Position numbers and translations under genes: made by a program. From Deltaproteobacteria bacterium (GTDB taxonomy: Bacteria > Bdellovibrionota_B > Oligoflexia > Oligoflexales > Bog-1112), in NCBI GenBank assembly GCA_016186945.1, contig JACPKR010000038.1:1-64000 (forward strand): a DNA stretch of 64,000 nucleotides, given 5' to 3'. Below the pieces are notes generated by a model, which saw nothing but the letters and a program-made list of their open reading frames with translations, had not been told where the DNA came from and did not search any database. Below are positions 1-9,061 of this stretch, one piece after another. Position 1 is the first letter of the stretch. Each line of letters opens with the position of its first letter.

Positions 1-140
1 CCCAGAGGAGATGCATTATGCAGCTTAGTGAGGGAAGTTTGACTTGGCGACTCCCTAGACCAGGGACTCTGCCATTATTTAGTGTCTTGGGTTTTACTTA
101 TTTTAGGTCAAAATTTGTCTAGACAACGGGGTCCACCTCA
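1..140. mobile_element. Putative right end of an IS3-family-like insertion sequence (rest lies outside the window)
   Basis: The plus strand reads TTTGTCTAGACAACGGGG and then GGGGTCCACCTCA, finishing in CA at 140. Ends of the type TG...CA with a conserved GGACCCC block are typical of IS3-family elements (family knowledge). The adjoining minus-strand gene ends abruptly here, and its TGA stop is the terminal TGA of this sequence. None of the three minus-strand frames across 1-137 continues that gene. No transposase is visible because the window begins here, so the assignment rests only on the terminus and the truncation. Confidence 0.45.
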
Positions 141-647
141 GAACTCGACACGATGTTGTTCGTCATACAAATCTAACTTGATCGCCTCGGAACTGACATA
201 AGGCAAATAGTGGTGGACACCGTTTGTAGTGGATATGTAGCGATAATCGCCGCCGTTAACCAGAAGGAAGGGATACGGAAACCGATCACGAACGGTTTTC
301 CCCCGACTCAGATCATACTGAATAAAGGGATGATTCAATTCCCAACCGACACCAAAACCTGAAGTTTCCTGGCCGTTTTGTTGATTGTAGCGCAGGGAAA
401 GTTCATACTGCATATTCCCGCGCGTAGCCAGCTCAGGAAGCGGAATCGTGAATTCAAACGTGCCCATGTTGCTTTGCACATGCGCCCGAGCTTGCTGCTC
501 GGAAGCTTTTTCCACTCCATTACTGCGGAAGTCAGGCAGTTTGACCAGCCCCTCTCGGGTTGGTGACTTGTCTTCTGCACAAAGAAAACCGGAAAGGTTT
601 AAAGCCCAAAGTATAAACAAGACTTTCGGAGCAAGGTTTCTTATCAT
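138..647 (-). pseudogene. SpvB/Rhs-type N-terminal domain protein, exported, truncated
   Basis: The ATG at 647 overlaps the stop of the upstream gene as ATGA, so translation is probably coupled. The first 24 or so residues form a signal peptide (MIRNLAPKVLFILWALNLSG...). Residues after about 55 follow the pattern that opens SpvB, TcB and Rhs/YD proteins: GTFEFTIPLPELATRG, then YELSLRYNQQNG, then GFGVGWEL. Members of those families usually run from several hundred to more than 2000 residues, whereas this frame stops after 169 codons at a sequence resembling an IS end. I read it as the 5' remnant of a much larger exported Rhs/SpvB-like gene, last in the 15.7-kb operon. A short functional protein cannot be excluded. 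Confidence 0.6.
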
Positions 648-2737
648 AACAAACCATTTAAAAACGGTGATTCCGTCCAGCTTTCCCAAAGCCCCAGGGC
701 ATCCTCAAAACTAAGATTGGTCTCGCAGTGTAAAACACTCATGCCATGCCGAATGCCGCTATCGTCGGTGTGGGGTGGCGAGTCAGTCAAACACAAGTTG
801 ATCTGATTTTGAGTTGGATCGACGAACTCGTTCATTTCACCCCAATTGAGAAACTTGTAAAAAAAAGTGGCCCCAAACTGGAAAGATGCCTTGGTCATTA
901 AAAAGGGCTGAAACGATAAAAGACTTCCCGCGGGAGCGCTTAGATAACTTTTATAAGAATTGACACGAATCGGAGCGTAGGAGTCATCGATTGTCCTGGC
1001 TCTTATCGCAAACGTATCCCCTTGAAGGTAGGAACCTGACAAGGTTACATCGGATCCTTCGTAAAGATGAAGAGCCGTTTCGGTCGCAAATCCGGTTGTT
1101 TTCAGAAAAGTCAGTCGGCTATTTTCCGAAAAAACAGCTTCCCTGACAGGTTGTTCCCGAATTCCGATCCTCACGTCATGCGTAGAAAGATCGGCTAAAC
1201 CAAGTGCGGTAATGGCATCCACGATTGTTGCGTGAACGGGGCGTATCTCCAAATTCTCAAGTTTCCAATACTGTGACCGGAGACGCAAGAATCCAAGCAC
1301 TCTTTTTTCATCCAAGCCGGAATCAAGAGCCACATTCAGATTCTTAATAACGACCGGAAAGCGTCCCGGAACGTTAACGTCGAAAAGAAAGGCTTGTGAT
1401 TTTCCATATAGGACAGGTTTGGGAGAAAACGTGAGCCGCAATTGCTCCCGCCCATTGCCCCCTCCTTCTATTATGACTGGACAGTCTTGAGAGGGCCACT
1501 TGATTTGATCTACAATGGGTAGGTTTTCAGTCACAACAATATGTTTGAGATGATCCGGTGAGCAATCGGAATGCAAAGCTTCCAGAAGAGCGGTTTCACT
1601 GTCCACGAGGATTTCATGAGAAAATACGGGAAAAAGTTCTGGAAAATAATGAACCCCTTTTTTTGAAAGTGATCCCTCCCGTTCGATCTCTTGCCACAAG
1701 GTATTTATATTTGATTCGCCCTTGGCCGTTTGCAAACCAAGAAATTCTGGCTCGATGTTTTTAAAAACAAAAACCACAGCGCTCGCTTTTGGGTTCCAGA
1801 GAAGAATTTTATCCGTATTTTTTGCAAGACGTGCAGCCTGTACGACAGGAGTTAGATCTTGCAGCGAGCCAGCGTCGGGATCGTAAAGTTGAGGTGCGGG
1901 CGATGCCGGGACCTCTTGGTTTCGTATATTAAAAAGGACAAGTTTGTTATGGGGTAGTTTGTCGAGACTTCCGGACTTGAAAAAATGGGCAGTCGGCCAA
2001 ATACCTTTCAGCAACGCGGGCCCGTTCCGGTAGGTGAAAGCGACCCCGTTGACGCTTTTTACATAGAGGGTTGAACTCTGGCCGAGAGCATTTTTATATT
2101 CGACAGAAAAAACATAGTGATTTTGGCCTTCGACATTGATTGAAAAAGGTCCGGTTATTTGTTGAAAATTCTGTGAATGAGCTGACTTTTTTGCCTCTGT
2201 TAATCTATCGAGATCAAGTATCTGTGTGCCGGGATCGAGATCACCAAGGTCATTGATTAGAAAAAAACGATTTTGAAAAATTGATTTTTGAAAGACTTCC
2301 GAAAACCTTTCCGATAGCGTCGGACTTTTTTCTTTTGAGAAACTGAGATAGAAATTTTTCTCCTCTAAAGAAGAGCTAACGAGCGCGTGTTCGTTGAGAA
2401 AAAACACCGATGACGTTAAGAATTCAGCACTTAGCTTTGCGGGATCACAAGAAAGACGTGGCCACTCTTTCAGTGCGAGGTGCTGTTCGTGATCGAGCTG
2501 AGTTTTAGTGAAACGACTCGCTTCGATCCCCAAAAACTGTGCAATCTGCTTTTCAGATTCGCAGTCGTAAAAAACGACCCCAAAGTTCTGGCCCTCTGTC
2601 TTGGATTCATCAAAGACAAACCAAATTCGCTTGCCATTTTGATCTGTTTGGGCAGCCAGATTCGTCGTCGCCATGGACTGACCAGCACTCAATAAAGCTA
2701 AGCAAAACGTCAGCAACGATACGAGTCTAATGTTCAT
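644..2737 (-). CDS. Exported protein of unknown function with beta-helix-like C-terminal half
   Basis: 697 residues. A signal peptide (MNIRLVSLLTFCLALLSAGQSMA) is followed by a region I do not recognise. From about residue 390 the chain has short alternating hydrophobic strands punctuated by Asn, Asp and Gly (HIVVTENLPIVDQIKWPS, VVIKNLNVALDSG, DVRIGIREQP, DVTLSGSYLQGDTFAIRA). This is the look of a right-handed parallel beta-helix as in pectate-lyase-like or surface proteins, but no catalytic motif is evident. The start overlaps the upstream stop and the stop overlaps the downstream start (ATGA both times), so it belongs inside the operon. The beta-helix call is fold inference only. Confidence 0.7.
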   Translation of the reverse strand: MNIRLVSLLTFCLALLSAGQSMATTNLAAQTDQNGKRIWFVFDESKTEGQNFGVVFYDCESEKQIAQFLGIEASRFTKTQLDHEQHLALKEWPRLSCDPAKLSAEFLTSSVFFLNEHALVSSSLEEKNFYLSFSKEKSPTLSERFSEVFQKSIFQNRFFLINDLGDLDPGTQILDLDRLTEAKKSAHSQNFQQITGPFSINVEGQNHYVFSVEYKNALGQSSTLYVKSVNGVAFTYRNGPALLKGIWPTAHFFKSGSLDKLPHNKLVLFNIRNQEVPASPAPQLYDPDAGSLQDLTPVVQAARLAKNTDKILLWNPKASAVVFVFKNIEPEFLGLQTAKGESNINTLWQEIEREGSLSKKGVHYFPELFPVFSHEILVDSETALLEALHSDCSPDHLKHIVVTENLPIVDQIKWPSQDCPVIIEGGGNGREQLRLTFSPKPVLYGKSQAFLFDVNVPGRFPVVIKNLNVALDSGLDEKRVLGFLRLRSQYWKLENLEIRPVHATIVDAITALGLADLSTHDVRIGIREQPVREAVFSENSRLTFLKTTGFATETALHLYEGSDVTLSGSYLQGDTFAIRARTIDDSYAPIRVNSYKSYLSAPAGSLLSFQPFLMTKASFQFGATFFYKFLNWGEMNEFVDPTQNQINLCLTDSPPHTDDSGIRHGMSVLHCETNLSFEDALGLWESWTESPFLNGLL

Positions 2738-3579
2738 TTTTCCATACTCGAATCATTCGCAGTTTTCAGTTCCAAGAGCCAGCACTGCTTGGCTTCATCG
2801 GCACTCGAGAACGGTTCAAATTCCCATATTGCTGAGAAGAAGTAAGAATTGAGAGAACCGCAAAATTCTTGCAGAGTTTTACCTCCGCTTAACGTCCACT
2901 CGCCCTTTTTGGCACAAAGAGGACTTTCGGAGAGGGTTTTCTTTGACGACGGCAGGAAGGCGTTCGCACAGATTTCCTCTCCATGCGCAACAGCTTGGGC
3001 ATCACCGTTGCCCCTTAAAAAATCGCAATAATACAATTTGCACATGCGGAGCATATCGCGTTCTTTGTCTTTCGCTTTCCAAGTTTCAATAAGTCTTTCT
3101 GTTTCTTTCAACCAACTCGCAAGGGGCTGTGCAAATTCGTCAAACACTTTCTGTTGGTCTTTAAGCTGTTGGGTAAGATCTCCCGACTCATCGGCGAGCA
3201 GACCGTTTTCGAACTGTTCCTTTTCTTCTTTAAGCTGGTTGGCTCGGGCTATAGTGTCGCGATATTCGGCCAAAAGCGGATCGATCACTTGCACCAGCGT
3301 GTTAAGGACTGCGGTCAGCCTCTTTAGCTCGGGCTGTATCCCATTTTCAATACTAGCGGCAAGTTCCCTAATTTTTTCTTGGTTTGCGCTTTTTGCTTTT
3401 TCGGCAAGTGCCATTTGTTTAGAAAAAACAGAAGTCAGAGGCGATTGGCTGCTGTCAAATTCTTGCTTCAAATGAGAATCCAAAGTGACTTTGAGTGTTT
3501 CGTTAAAATGGTTAGCCAAGACGAGAGACGGAGCAAAGGATAGAACAAAACCTAGTCCTAAAATGATACAATTTTTCAT
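2734..3579 (-). CDS. Exported helical/coiled-coil protein of unknown function
   Basis: 281 residues from the ATG at 3579. An ATG 12 bases upstream (3591) has no ribosome-binding site, whereas 3579 follows GGATGA. Signal peptide MKNCIILGLGFVLSFAPSLVLA. Residues 25-170 are helical and heptad-rich (KQMALAEKAKSANQEKIREL, ANQLKEEKEQFENG). The C-terminal 100 residues hold about seven cysteines (MCKLYYCDF, EEICANAF, ESPLCAKK, QEFCGS, KQCWL), consistent with disulfides in an exported protein. Its stop overlaps the next gene's ATG by four bases. It shares the 'signal peptide, coiled coil, Cys-rich patch' plan with its operon neighbours at 7360 and 7973. Confidence 0.7.
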   Translation of the reverse strand: MKNCIILGLGFVLSFAPSLVLANHFNETLKVTLDSHLKQEFDSSQSPLTSVFSKQMALAEKAKSANQEKIRELAASIENGIQPELKRLTAVLNTLVQVIDPLLAEYRDTIARANQLKEEKEQFENGLLADESGDLTQQLKDQQKVFDEFAQPLASWLKETERLIETWKAKDKERDMLRMCKLYYCDFLRGNGDAQAVAHGEEICANAFLPSSKKTLSESPLCAKKGEWTLSGGKTLQEFCGSLNSYFFSAIWEFEPFSSADEAKQCWLLELKTANDSSMEK

Positions 3580-3599
3580 GATGTCATCCATGTTTAACG

Positions 3600-6500
3600 T
3601 TATTGGCCACTGTAGTAGAACCTAATTTGAAGATCGCTGCTATCGCACGGCACATAGTCGAGTATAAGTTCATAGCTTGCGACAAGAGGGACTCCAAACA
3701 AGTCTCCATGATAATGTTCATTTTCCAAGTTAAAACGTTCATTGGCTACAGCACTCGTCTTGGCATCATCGACGCGAGCATCTGTCGGATCTAGAATAAG
3801 CCGAGGTTTGATGACCTCGGAGCGTTCGCCGACAACTTCAAGTTGCGGCACATAAGTCCCGTCTCGGTTGGGAAGAAACGTCCAACCGGAACCCTTGTGG
3901 ATCAGACGAGCTTTAGCCGTATGAAGACTCGAGCATCCTGTAAAAATCAGGTCTGCCTTCAAAAGTCTCGCATTGCGGGAAACGCTAATAGGGTCCTGGT
4001 TGTTCTGGTCCGGAGTAAACCATATCGTTTTATAACCTGGAGGGTTAGCCTCTCGTCCTGAGGGGGAAAGGTTAAAGGCAATATGGCCTTTTTCAAGTAG
4101 CTCCTGAACAAAAGGTGTGTCTCTGGTAAGATGGATGGAGGCTGTAAAACTCTCAAACCCCTGATACGGCTTGATCAAAGCCAATTGCTCTTCCAGCTGT
4201 TGCGAGGAAAGAACCGGAGTTATCTCCAAAAGTTCGGGAACAATGCTGGCCCCCTTTAGCTTTTCATTGTGCCGATTGGCTAGAATGACGAGAGCCTGAT
4301 TGATCTCGACAAGCAAGTTTTTCTTTTGACGGAGGTAAGCTGGCATGGAGGTAGTCAATAGGCTGAGCATTTCCTCAGTAAGAACAACGTACCCTTCCTC
4401 CTCTTTTTTCTTTTCATCCTCCCTCTGGCGTTCAACGTTTTTGATTATGGCCTGGCGTTCATCCTTCACTTTTTGCAAAACAGTCTTCTGATTGTCGTAG
4501 AGAGCGTCCTGAAGCTCTTTTCGGATGCCATTTTGTTCAAGAAGAATTTTTAAAGCCTTAAATTTGTCCTCATCAAGTTTTTGCTCGGAGGACCCGAGTT
4601 CGTCATTGTAGTCGAAAGTGTTTTTAAGAAACCATCGTTTGGTTGCGTTGATTTGGTCTTCGATTTCTTGGAGTCTCTGGTCCTTTTCTCCAAGTTCGTC
4701 TTCATGTTTGTCCAGCTGAGAAATAAACTCATCGATTTTTGCAATTTTGCCCATAACACTAGCTTTTAGTTTTCGAAGATCGTCTTTGTCGTCATCGATC
4801 GCGCGTTTTTGCAGGTCGAGAGATTCCCTTTCGAGGCCATAAATCTTTTGTTGGTACTGCTCTTGCATGACCCTTGTGTCAAGTTGATCTATCTGAGCCT
4901 TGATGACTTTTTCGACTTCTATTTCGTTGACGGAGATTTGCCCTAAAAGTTTGTCTCTTTCGAGTTGCAAATTCTGAATCTGTTTTTTTAGGTCTGATTC
5001 ATTGAAATCCTTTTCCAAATGCAAGAGCCTAAATTGGCTTTTAAGATCTTGGTAATGTTTGGTGTGAGCATAACGACTTTCACCGATTTCAAGCTCAGTC
5101 TGAAGGAGAGCAAGCTCCTTCAAGTTCTTTTGTCCCTCCAATTCATCAAGACTCCCGAGCGCGTAAAGAATCTGAAGCTCGTAGTGTTTATTTTGTGATA
5201 CGTTTTGGTCATCCTCTCGTTCGAGTTGAATTTCTTGGGAGCGCGCCATCGAACGGAGCTGTACGATGGTATTTGCAATGTTGGATTGGATCAAGCGAGA
5301 TGTGGTTTTGGCCGCAGCATTTTCGCCGATGATTCCAACGGTCGTGTAGCCAGCCGGTACAAAATTGGTCGATGTGGCCAAGGCTTCGTTCACAAGAACT
5401 TGCGCCGCACTGACTGCAAACTTTGATTGCCAGTCTTCACTGATAAAATCGCGTGTGCGTTTTGCGTGAGACGCAAAACTATTTTTTGAAAATTCTTGCA
5501 TTTCTTTGATTTTAGCGATGGACTGATTGATCGTCTGTTGCGATGATTTGACAATAGCCAGATGGCGCTCAAAGATGGACTTTGCAAGGGCAACCCGGGA
5601 TCTTGGGATATCATTGCAGTTTGCCGGGGCCCCTTCGTAGCCTTCTAACGGCGAGTCTAAAACACAGCGAGTCATGAAGTCTTCCAGAGTTATTTCCCTA
5701 TCGAGAAGATCGTCTCTTATTTCGGCAACTTCTTTGTGATACTCGGCCAAGGACAACTGGGGCCCTTCATATTGTTCGCGACATTGCCCCCCCTTTATTT
5801 CGTACCCCAAAAAAGCAAGTTGCATCTCGATCTGACATACTGCACTTTCAAGTCCGGTTTGCCGAAAACCAGTCAGCATGGTTTGTTTCCAGGCATATTC
5901 TTCTTTTTGAAAATTTAAACGTTCGACCTCTTGTTCTGAAATTTTAAGTTTTAGGTCTAGTGTTTGAAGATCGATTCCGATCTTATTGAACCTTGTCGTG
6001 TTAGCTTTGTCCTGCCGGGAATATTCATCGTACTGCTCGTTGAAAGAGTCCTTTTGCAAAGCGAACCCGTGTTTAGAGGTCTCTTGTTGAATGAGCCAGC
6101 GGAGATCACCCAAATTTTTTGATAATTTTCTTTGCCCCTCAAGTAGGTCTAGTTCATCGAGATGCTTATCGTAATCTCGTTGTCTAAATTGCGACATAAG
6201 AAGTTTTTGTCGCAGATCGAATTCGACTTGAGCTTTTGATGTGAGAAGCTGGGTGGTATCAGATTGTCGGTCAAGTTGAGCGAGGGATGTCTCGACTTGA
6301 TTTCGAAATGCGTACCCTTCCGCCTCAAGAAGACCGATACGATAGCTCCTTTCCGCGACGTTATCATTCCAATAGCGACGCATACGCTCGTCGTTTTCCT
6401 TCTTCTCGACTTGCGAACTTTGAACCCCACGAACGATTTTGTTCTGGATTTCGTTCTCTAAATTTTTAAGTTTGCCATTGAGATCAGATAAGTGAGACAT

Positions 6501-7355
6501 CAGACCGAGCGTGCTTAATTCAACTCTCTTTTTCGGGTCGAGGTTCAAGTAAAGAAGACCATTTTGGATGGAATTTCTCCGTTGGTTCATTTCCCTACGG
6601 ATCTGCGCTAGTTCGTTACGCAAATGAATGTGATTGGCCTTGTCTGTAACGAGGGCATCGTTTTCAAACCAAACCGTGAACGCATGATCATAATAGTTGC
6701 GTGCCTTCGCTAAAAAATCGGCCTCGTCTCGTCCCTGCAGAGGCTGAAGAGTCTCCGTAAGATCACGAAATAGAGCCTTGATCGCCCCCTGGGTATGCTC
6801 TTGATACCATATATCACCAGCAGTTAGAAGAAGGCGTATTTCAAGAAGCGCAAGTTCAATGTGTTCCTGAAGGTAGCCTTCAAGATCGAAATCCTCGTCG
6901 GATTCTCTTAACCGAATAGCTTCCTTGGCTTCGTCGAGAAGGGCTAAACCACGCTCGGCTTCCTTTGCAAGGGTTTTTGCCTGAACACCTTGGTTTAGGA
7001 GAAGTTCTACGTTGATAATGGGTAAATAGGACGCATTGAAAAGATTGACACGGGCCCTTTCCATGTAGCACCTGTGGTTACACAGCATATGCCGTTTTTG
7101 ATCGCTTGAGCACGTTTCTAGAAATTCATCTAGTTCCCCTTTGAACGTTTTCATGTCCTTGATATGACCTACTGAACTAGCCACCCTCAAATGACTGGTA
7201 AGCAGTCCAATGTTATGCTGAGCTTCTTTTTTACTGACATGCTCACAGTGCATAGGTATGGGATCACCCGAGACAGTGCTCGTTGCGACAGCGTGTGGCA
7301 AAGCAGAAAAGAGACACAAAGGTAAAACATATAGTATTCTATTGAGGTTAAGCAT
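3600..7355 (-). CDS. Large exported coiled-coil protein with C-terminal beta domain
   Basis: 1251 residues from the ATG at 7355, chosen because AAGGA lies eight bases upstream and the signal peptide (MLNLNRILYVLPLCLFSALPHAVA) then begins at residue 1. Residues 30-75 are Cys-rich (MHCEHVSKKE, LETCSSDQ, MLCNHRCYMERA). Residues 100-1000 are almost wholly alpha-helical with long coiled coils (KKQIQNLQLERDKLLGQI, QRLQEIEDQINATKR). The last 200 residues switch to beta-rich sequence ending LQIRFYYSGQ. A long helical body with a terminal beta module resembles the layout of Tc-toxin A subunits, and an SpvB-like gene lies two genes downstream. I see no diagnostic TcA motif, so that link is speculative. 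The upstream gene's stop is four bases away. Confidence 0.75.
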   Translation of the reverse strand: MLNLNRILYVLPLCLFSALPHAVATSTVSGDPIPMHCEHVSKKEAQHNIGLLTSHLRVASSVGHIKDMKTFKGELDEFLETCSSDQKRHMLCNHRCYMERARVNLFNASYLPIINVELLLNQGVQAKTLAKEAERGLALLDEAKEAIRLRESDEDFDLEGYLQEHIELALLEIRLLLTAGDIWYQEHTQGAIKALFRDLTETLQPLQGRDEADFLAKARNYYDHAFTVWFENDALVTDKANHIHLRNELAQIRREMNQRRNSIQNGLLYLNLDPKKRVELSTLGLMSHLSDLNGKLKNLENEIQNKIVRGVQSSQVEKKENDERMRRYWNDNVAERSYRIGLLEAEGYAFRNQVETSLAQLDRQSDTTQLLTSKAQVEFDLRQKLLMSQFRQRDYDKHLDELDLLEGQRKLSKNLGDLRWLIQQETSKHGFALQKDSFNEQYDEYSRQDKANTTRFNKIGIDLQTLDLKLKISEQEVERLNFQKEEYAWKQTMLTGFRQTGLESAVCQIEMQLAFLGYEIKGGQCREQYEGPQLSLAEYHKEVAEIRDDLLDREITLEDFMTRCVLDSPLEGYEGAPANCNDIPRSRVALAKSIFERHLAIVKSSQQTINQSIAKIKEMQEFSKNSFASHAKRTRDFISEDWQSKFAVSAAQVLVNEALATSTNFVPAGYTTVGIIGENAAAKTTSRLIQSNIANTIVQLRSMARSQEIQLEREDDQNVSQNKHYELQILYALGSLDELEGQKNLKELALLQTELEIGESRYAHTKHYQDLKSQFRLLHLEKDFNESDLKKQIQNLQLERDKLLGQISVNEIEVEKVIKAQIDQLDTRVMQEQYQQKIYGLERESLDLQKRAIDDDKDDLRKLKASVMGKIAKIDEFISQLDKHEDELGEKDQRLQEIEDQINATKRWFLKNTFDYNDELGSSEQKLDEDKFKALKILLEQNGIRKELQDALYDNQKTVLQKVKDERQAIIKNVERQREDEKKKEEEGYVVLTEEMLSLLTTSMPAYLRQKKNLLVEINQALVILANRHNEKLKGASIVPELLEITPVLSSQQLEEQLALIKPYQGFESFTASIHLTRDTPFVQELLEKGHIAFNLSPSGREANPPGYKTIWFTPDQNNQDPISVSRNARLLKADLIFTGCSSLHTAKARLIHKGSGWTFLPNRDGTYVPQLEVVGERSEVIKPRLILDPTDARVDDAKTSAVANERFNLENEHYHGDLFGVPLVASYELILDYVPCDSSDLQIRFYYSGQ

Positions 7356-7359
7356 CGGT

Positions 7360-7971
7360 CTAGTCCTTTGCAGGCATATAGAATTGAGCAATATCGTTAA
7401 GTTCAGATGCAAATTCTTCACAGGCCTGATCCATAATCTTGGGTTGATTCAGGTCTGTCGTAAGTGACGTTAAACATAAACCGACATCTACGTCTTGAGT
7501 CTGACATCCCGGTAAAGGGATTGCTCCCATCACGGATTTAAGTTGAGAAAGCGACTCACTCAGTAAATTTTTGATCTCTTTAAATTCTTCAAGGGAGGCA
7601 ATATGCAGATCACCTTGATCGTCCACCGGAATGAGCGAGACATGCTCAAGTTGTTTGGCTAGTTCTTTCGCACGCATGAGGTCGTTTGTGAGCAATTCTA
7701 TGTTGGGAAGAATTTTCAATAGGGCAACTTCGATTATTTTAATCGCATGCATCGGCACATTAACCTGATTTTTCGAGTCTCTGAGAGTGTCTTGCAATTG
7801 TTCTTGAGCGGTTTTGATCGCCAGCCGGTTCTTTTCAAGGGTAGACGCCACGTTTTCGGAAATCCCCTCCTCCACAAACTGTTCAAGCTTCTGTTCAAGA
7901 AGGTTATCTTGAGCTGGTACTTCCAAAGCGGACAAAGAAAAAAGAAGGAAACATGGGAGATATATTTTCAT
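7360..7971 (-). CDS. Small exported helical protein of unknown function
   Basis: 203 residues. The ATG at 7971 follows AGAGGAA at good spacing and comes one base after the upstream stop. Signal peptide MKIYLPCFLLFSLSALEVPAQ. The mature part is helical (EQKLEQFVEEGISENVAS, TLEKNRLAIKTAQEQLQDTL) and ends with two or three cysteines (LPGCQTQDVDVGLC, DQACEEFASE). A longer in-frame extension to 8049 has no ribosome-binding site and would bury the signal peptide. I do not recognise the family. Position and spacing make it a co-translated member of the operon. Confidence 0.7.
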   Translation of the reverse strand: MKIYLPCFLLFSLSALEVPAQDNLLEQKLEQFVEEGISENVASTLEKNRLAIKTAQEQLQDTLRDSKNQVNVPMHAIKIIEVALLKILPNIELLTNDLMRAKELAKQLEHVSLIPVDDQGDLHIASLEEFKEIKNLLSESLSQLKSVMGAIPLPGCQTQDVDVGLCLTSLTTDLNQPKIMDQACEEFASELNDIAQFYMPAKD

Positions 7972-7972
7972 T

Positions 7973-9061
7973 TCAAATTCCTCTTTTTTGTAGCCATAGA
8001 TCCAGTGCCGGCGTGGGTTTAGATGTTCTTGGTTTTGTCTTGTTCGCAAGAAAGGATTTTTCGATTCGTAAAAGTTCGCATAAAATCTGATCGCTTTCGC
8101 CCAAGAGCTGTAAAGCTTCCGCTTGCCCCTTTTTTTTGTAATTGTTTAGAAATTCAAAGGCTTCTTGAGACGAACCGTTCTCGGCACCGATTTTAGCTTT
8201 GATCTCGGCTTCTTTCTCTTCGATAAGACTCTTTAAAGGGGAGATGAGTTCTTCGCGGATCGAATCGGCAAACGTTGCAACTTCTCCAATCGAGTCAAGT
8301 TTCTGTTTTATATTTTTTAATATCCGTCTTGCGCTGGAAGCTTCAACCTCGCTTAAGGTGACAAAGGAAGTAAGATCGGAAAGTTTCGCCATAAGACTTC
8401 CCAAAGTATCTCTAACGAAACTTTTGATGTTGTTTTTGGCCTCTTGCATAAGGGGGCTCGTGGCCTGGGAGAAGTTGATCTCTTCTATTTTTTGCCCAAT
8501 TATCTTTTCCAGCAGCAGAGTTTGATAATTTTGCGAATGTTCAACACACGGGCAGTCGGTGCGTCTATTGAGTTCTTTTAGTTTTAACAAGGCGTCTTGA
8601 ATATAAACTTGAGTTTTTCCGGAACGAATTTCTCCTTTTGAGAAACTCTCACTTTGGGACGTCAAGTAGCTTTTAAGATGAGTTCTTGCGACCTCACCAT
8701 TCTGGCAGAAAGACTCAGAGGAAGAACCCTCGATATCAAGTGAGTAAGCCGCGACTCCCAGAAAATAGTGTTCATCTAAGGAAAGATAGCCATCCGTTGT
8801 TTGAACCATAATGAGTTCTTTGAGATGTTTAAAGTCGCCACAGGCCAAAAGCCTCTCGTAGCATTCCATTTTAAAGCATTGCTTTTCAATCTTGTCATCG
8901 AGTGACTCTCCGACAGAAAACACCACTTCGGAATCGATGTGCTCGTAACAGCTCAGACTTTCCGGAGAACAGATTGGGTTATGAGCTAAAGCTACCACTG
9001 AAGTAAGTGCAGACGCCAAGCTCACCGGGGTCAAGCAGGGAAAAAAAGAAGAGAGTTTCAT
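7973..9061 (-). CDS. Exported helical protein of unknown function with Cys-rich N-terminus
   Basis: 362 residues. A strong ribosome-binding site (GGAGGAG) precedes the ATG, which overlaps the upstream TAA by one base (TAATG). Signal peptide MKLSSFFPCLTPVSLASALTSVVALA. Residues 30-75 contain several cysteines (NPICSPESLSCYEH, KQCFKMECYERLLACG). The middle and C-terminal regions are heptad-like (KLSDLTSFVTLSEVEASSAR, EEKEAEIKAKIGAENG). No enzyme motif is visible. The Cys-rich start resembles that of the 1251-residue operon protein (CEHVSKKEA..., MLCNHRCYMERA), hinting at a shared N-terminal module. Confidence 0.7.
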   Translation of the reverse strand: MKLSSFFPCLTPVSLASALTSVVALAHNPICSPESLSCYEHIDSEVVFSVGESLDDKIEKQCFKMECYERLLACGDFKHLKELIMVQTTDGYLSLDEHYFLGVAAYSLDIEGSSSESFCQNGEVARTHLKSYLTSQSESFSKGEIRSGKTQVYIQDALLKLKELNRRTDCPCVEHSQNYQTLLLEKIIGQKIEEINFSQATSPLMQEAKNNIKSFVRDTLGSLMAKLSDLTSFVTLSEVEASSARRILKNIKQKLDSIGEVATFADSIREELISPLKSLIEEKEAEIKAKIGAENGSSQEAFEFLNNYKKKGQAEALQLLGESDQILCELLRIEKSFLANKTKPRTSKPTPALDLWLQKRGI

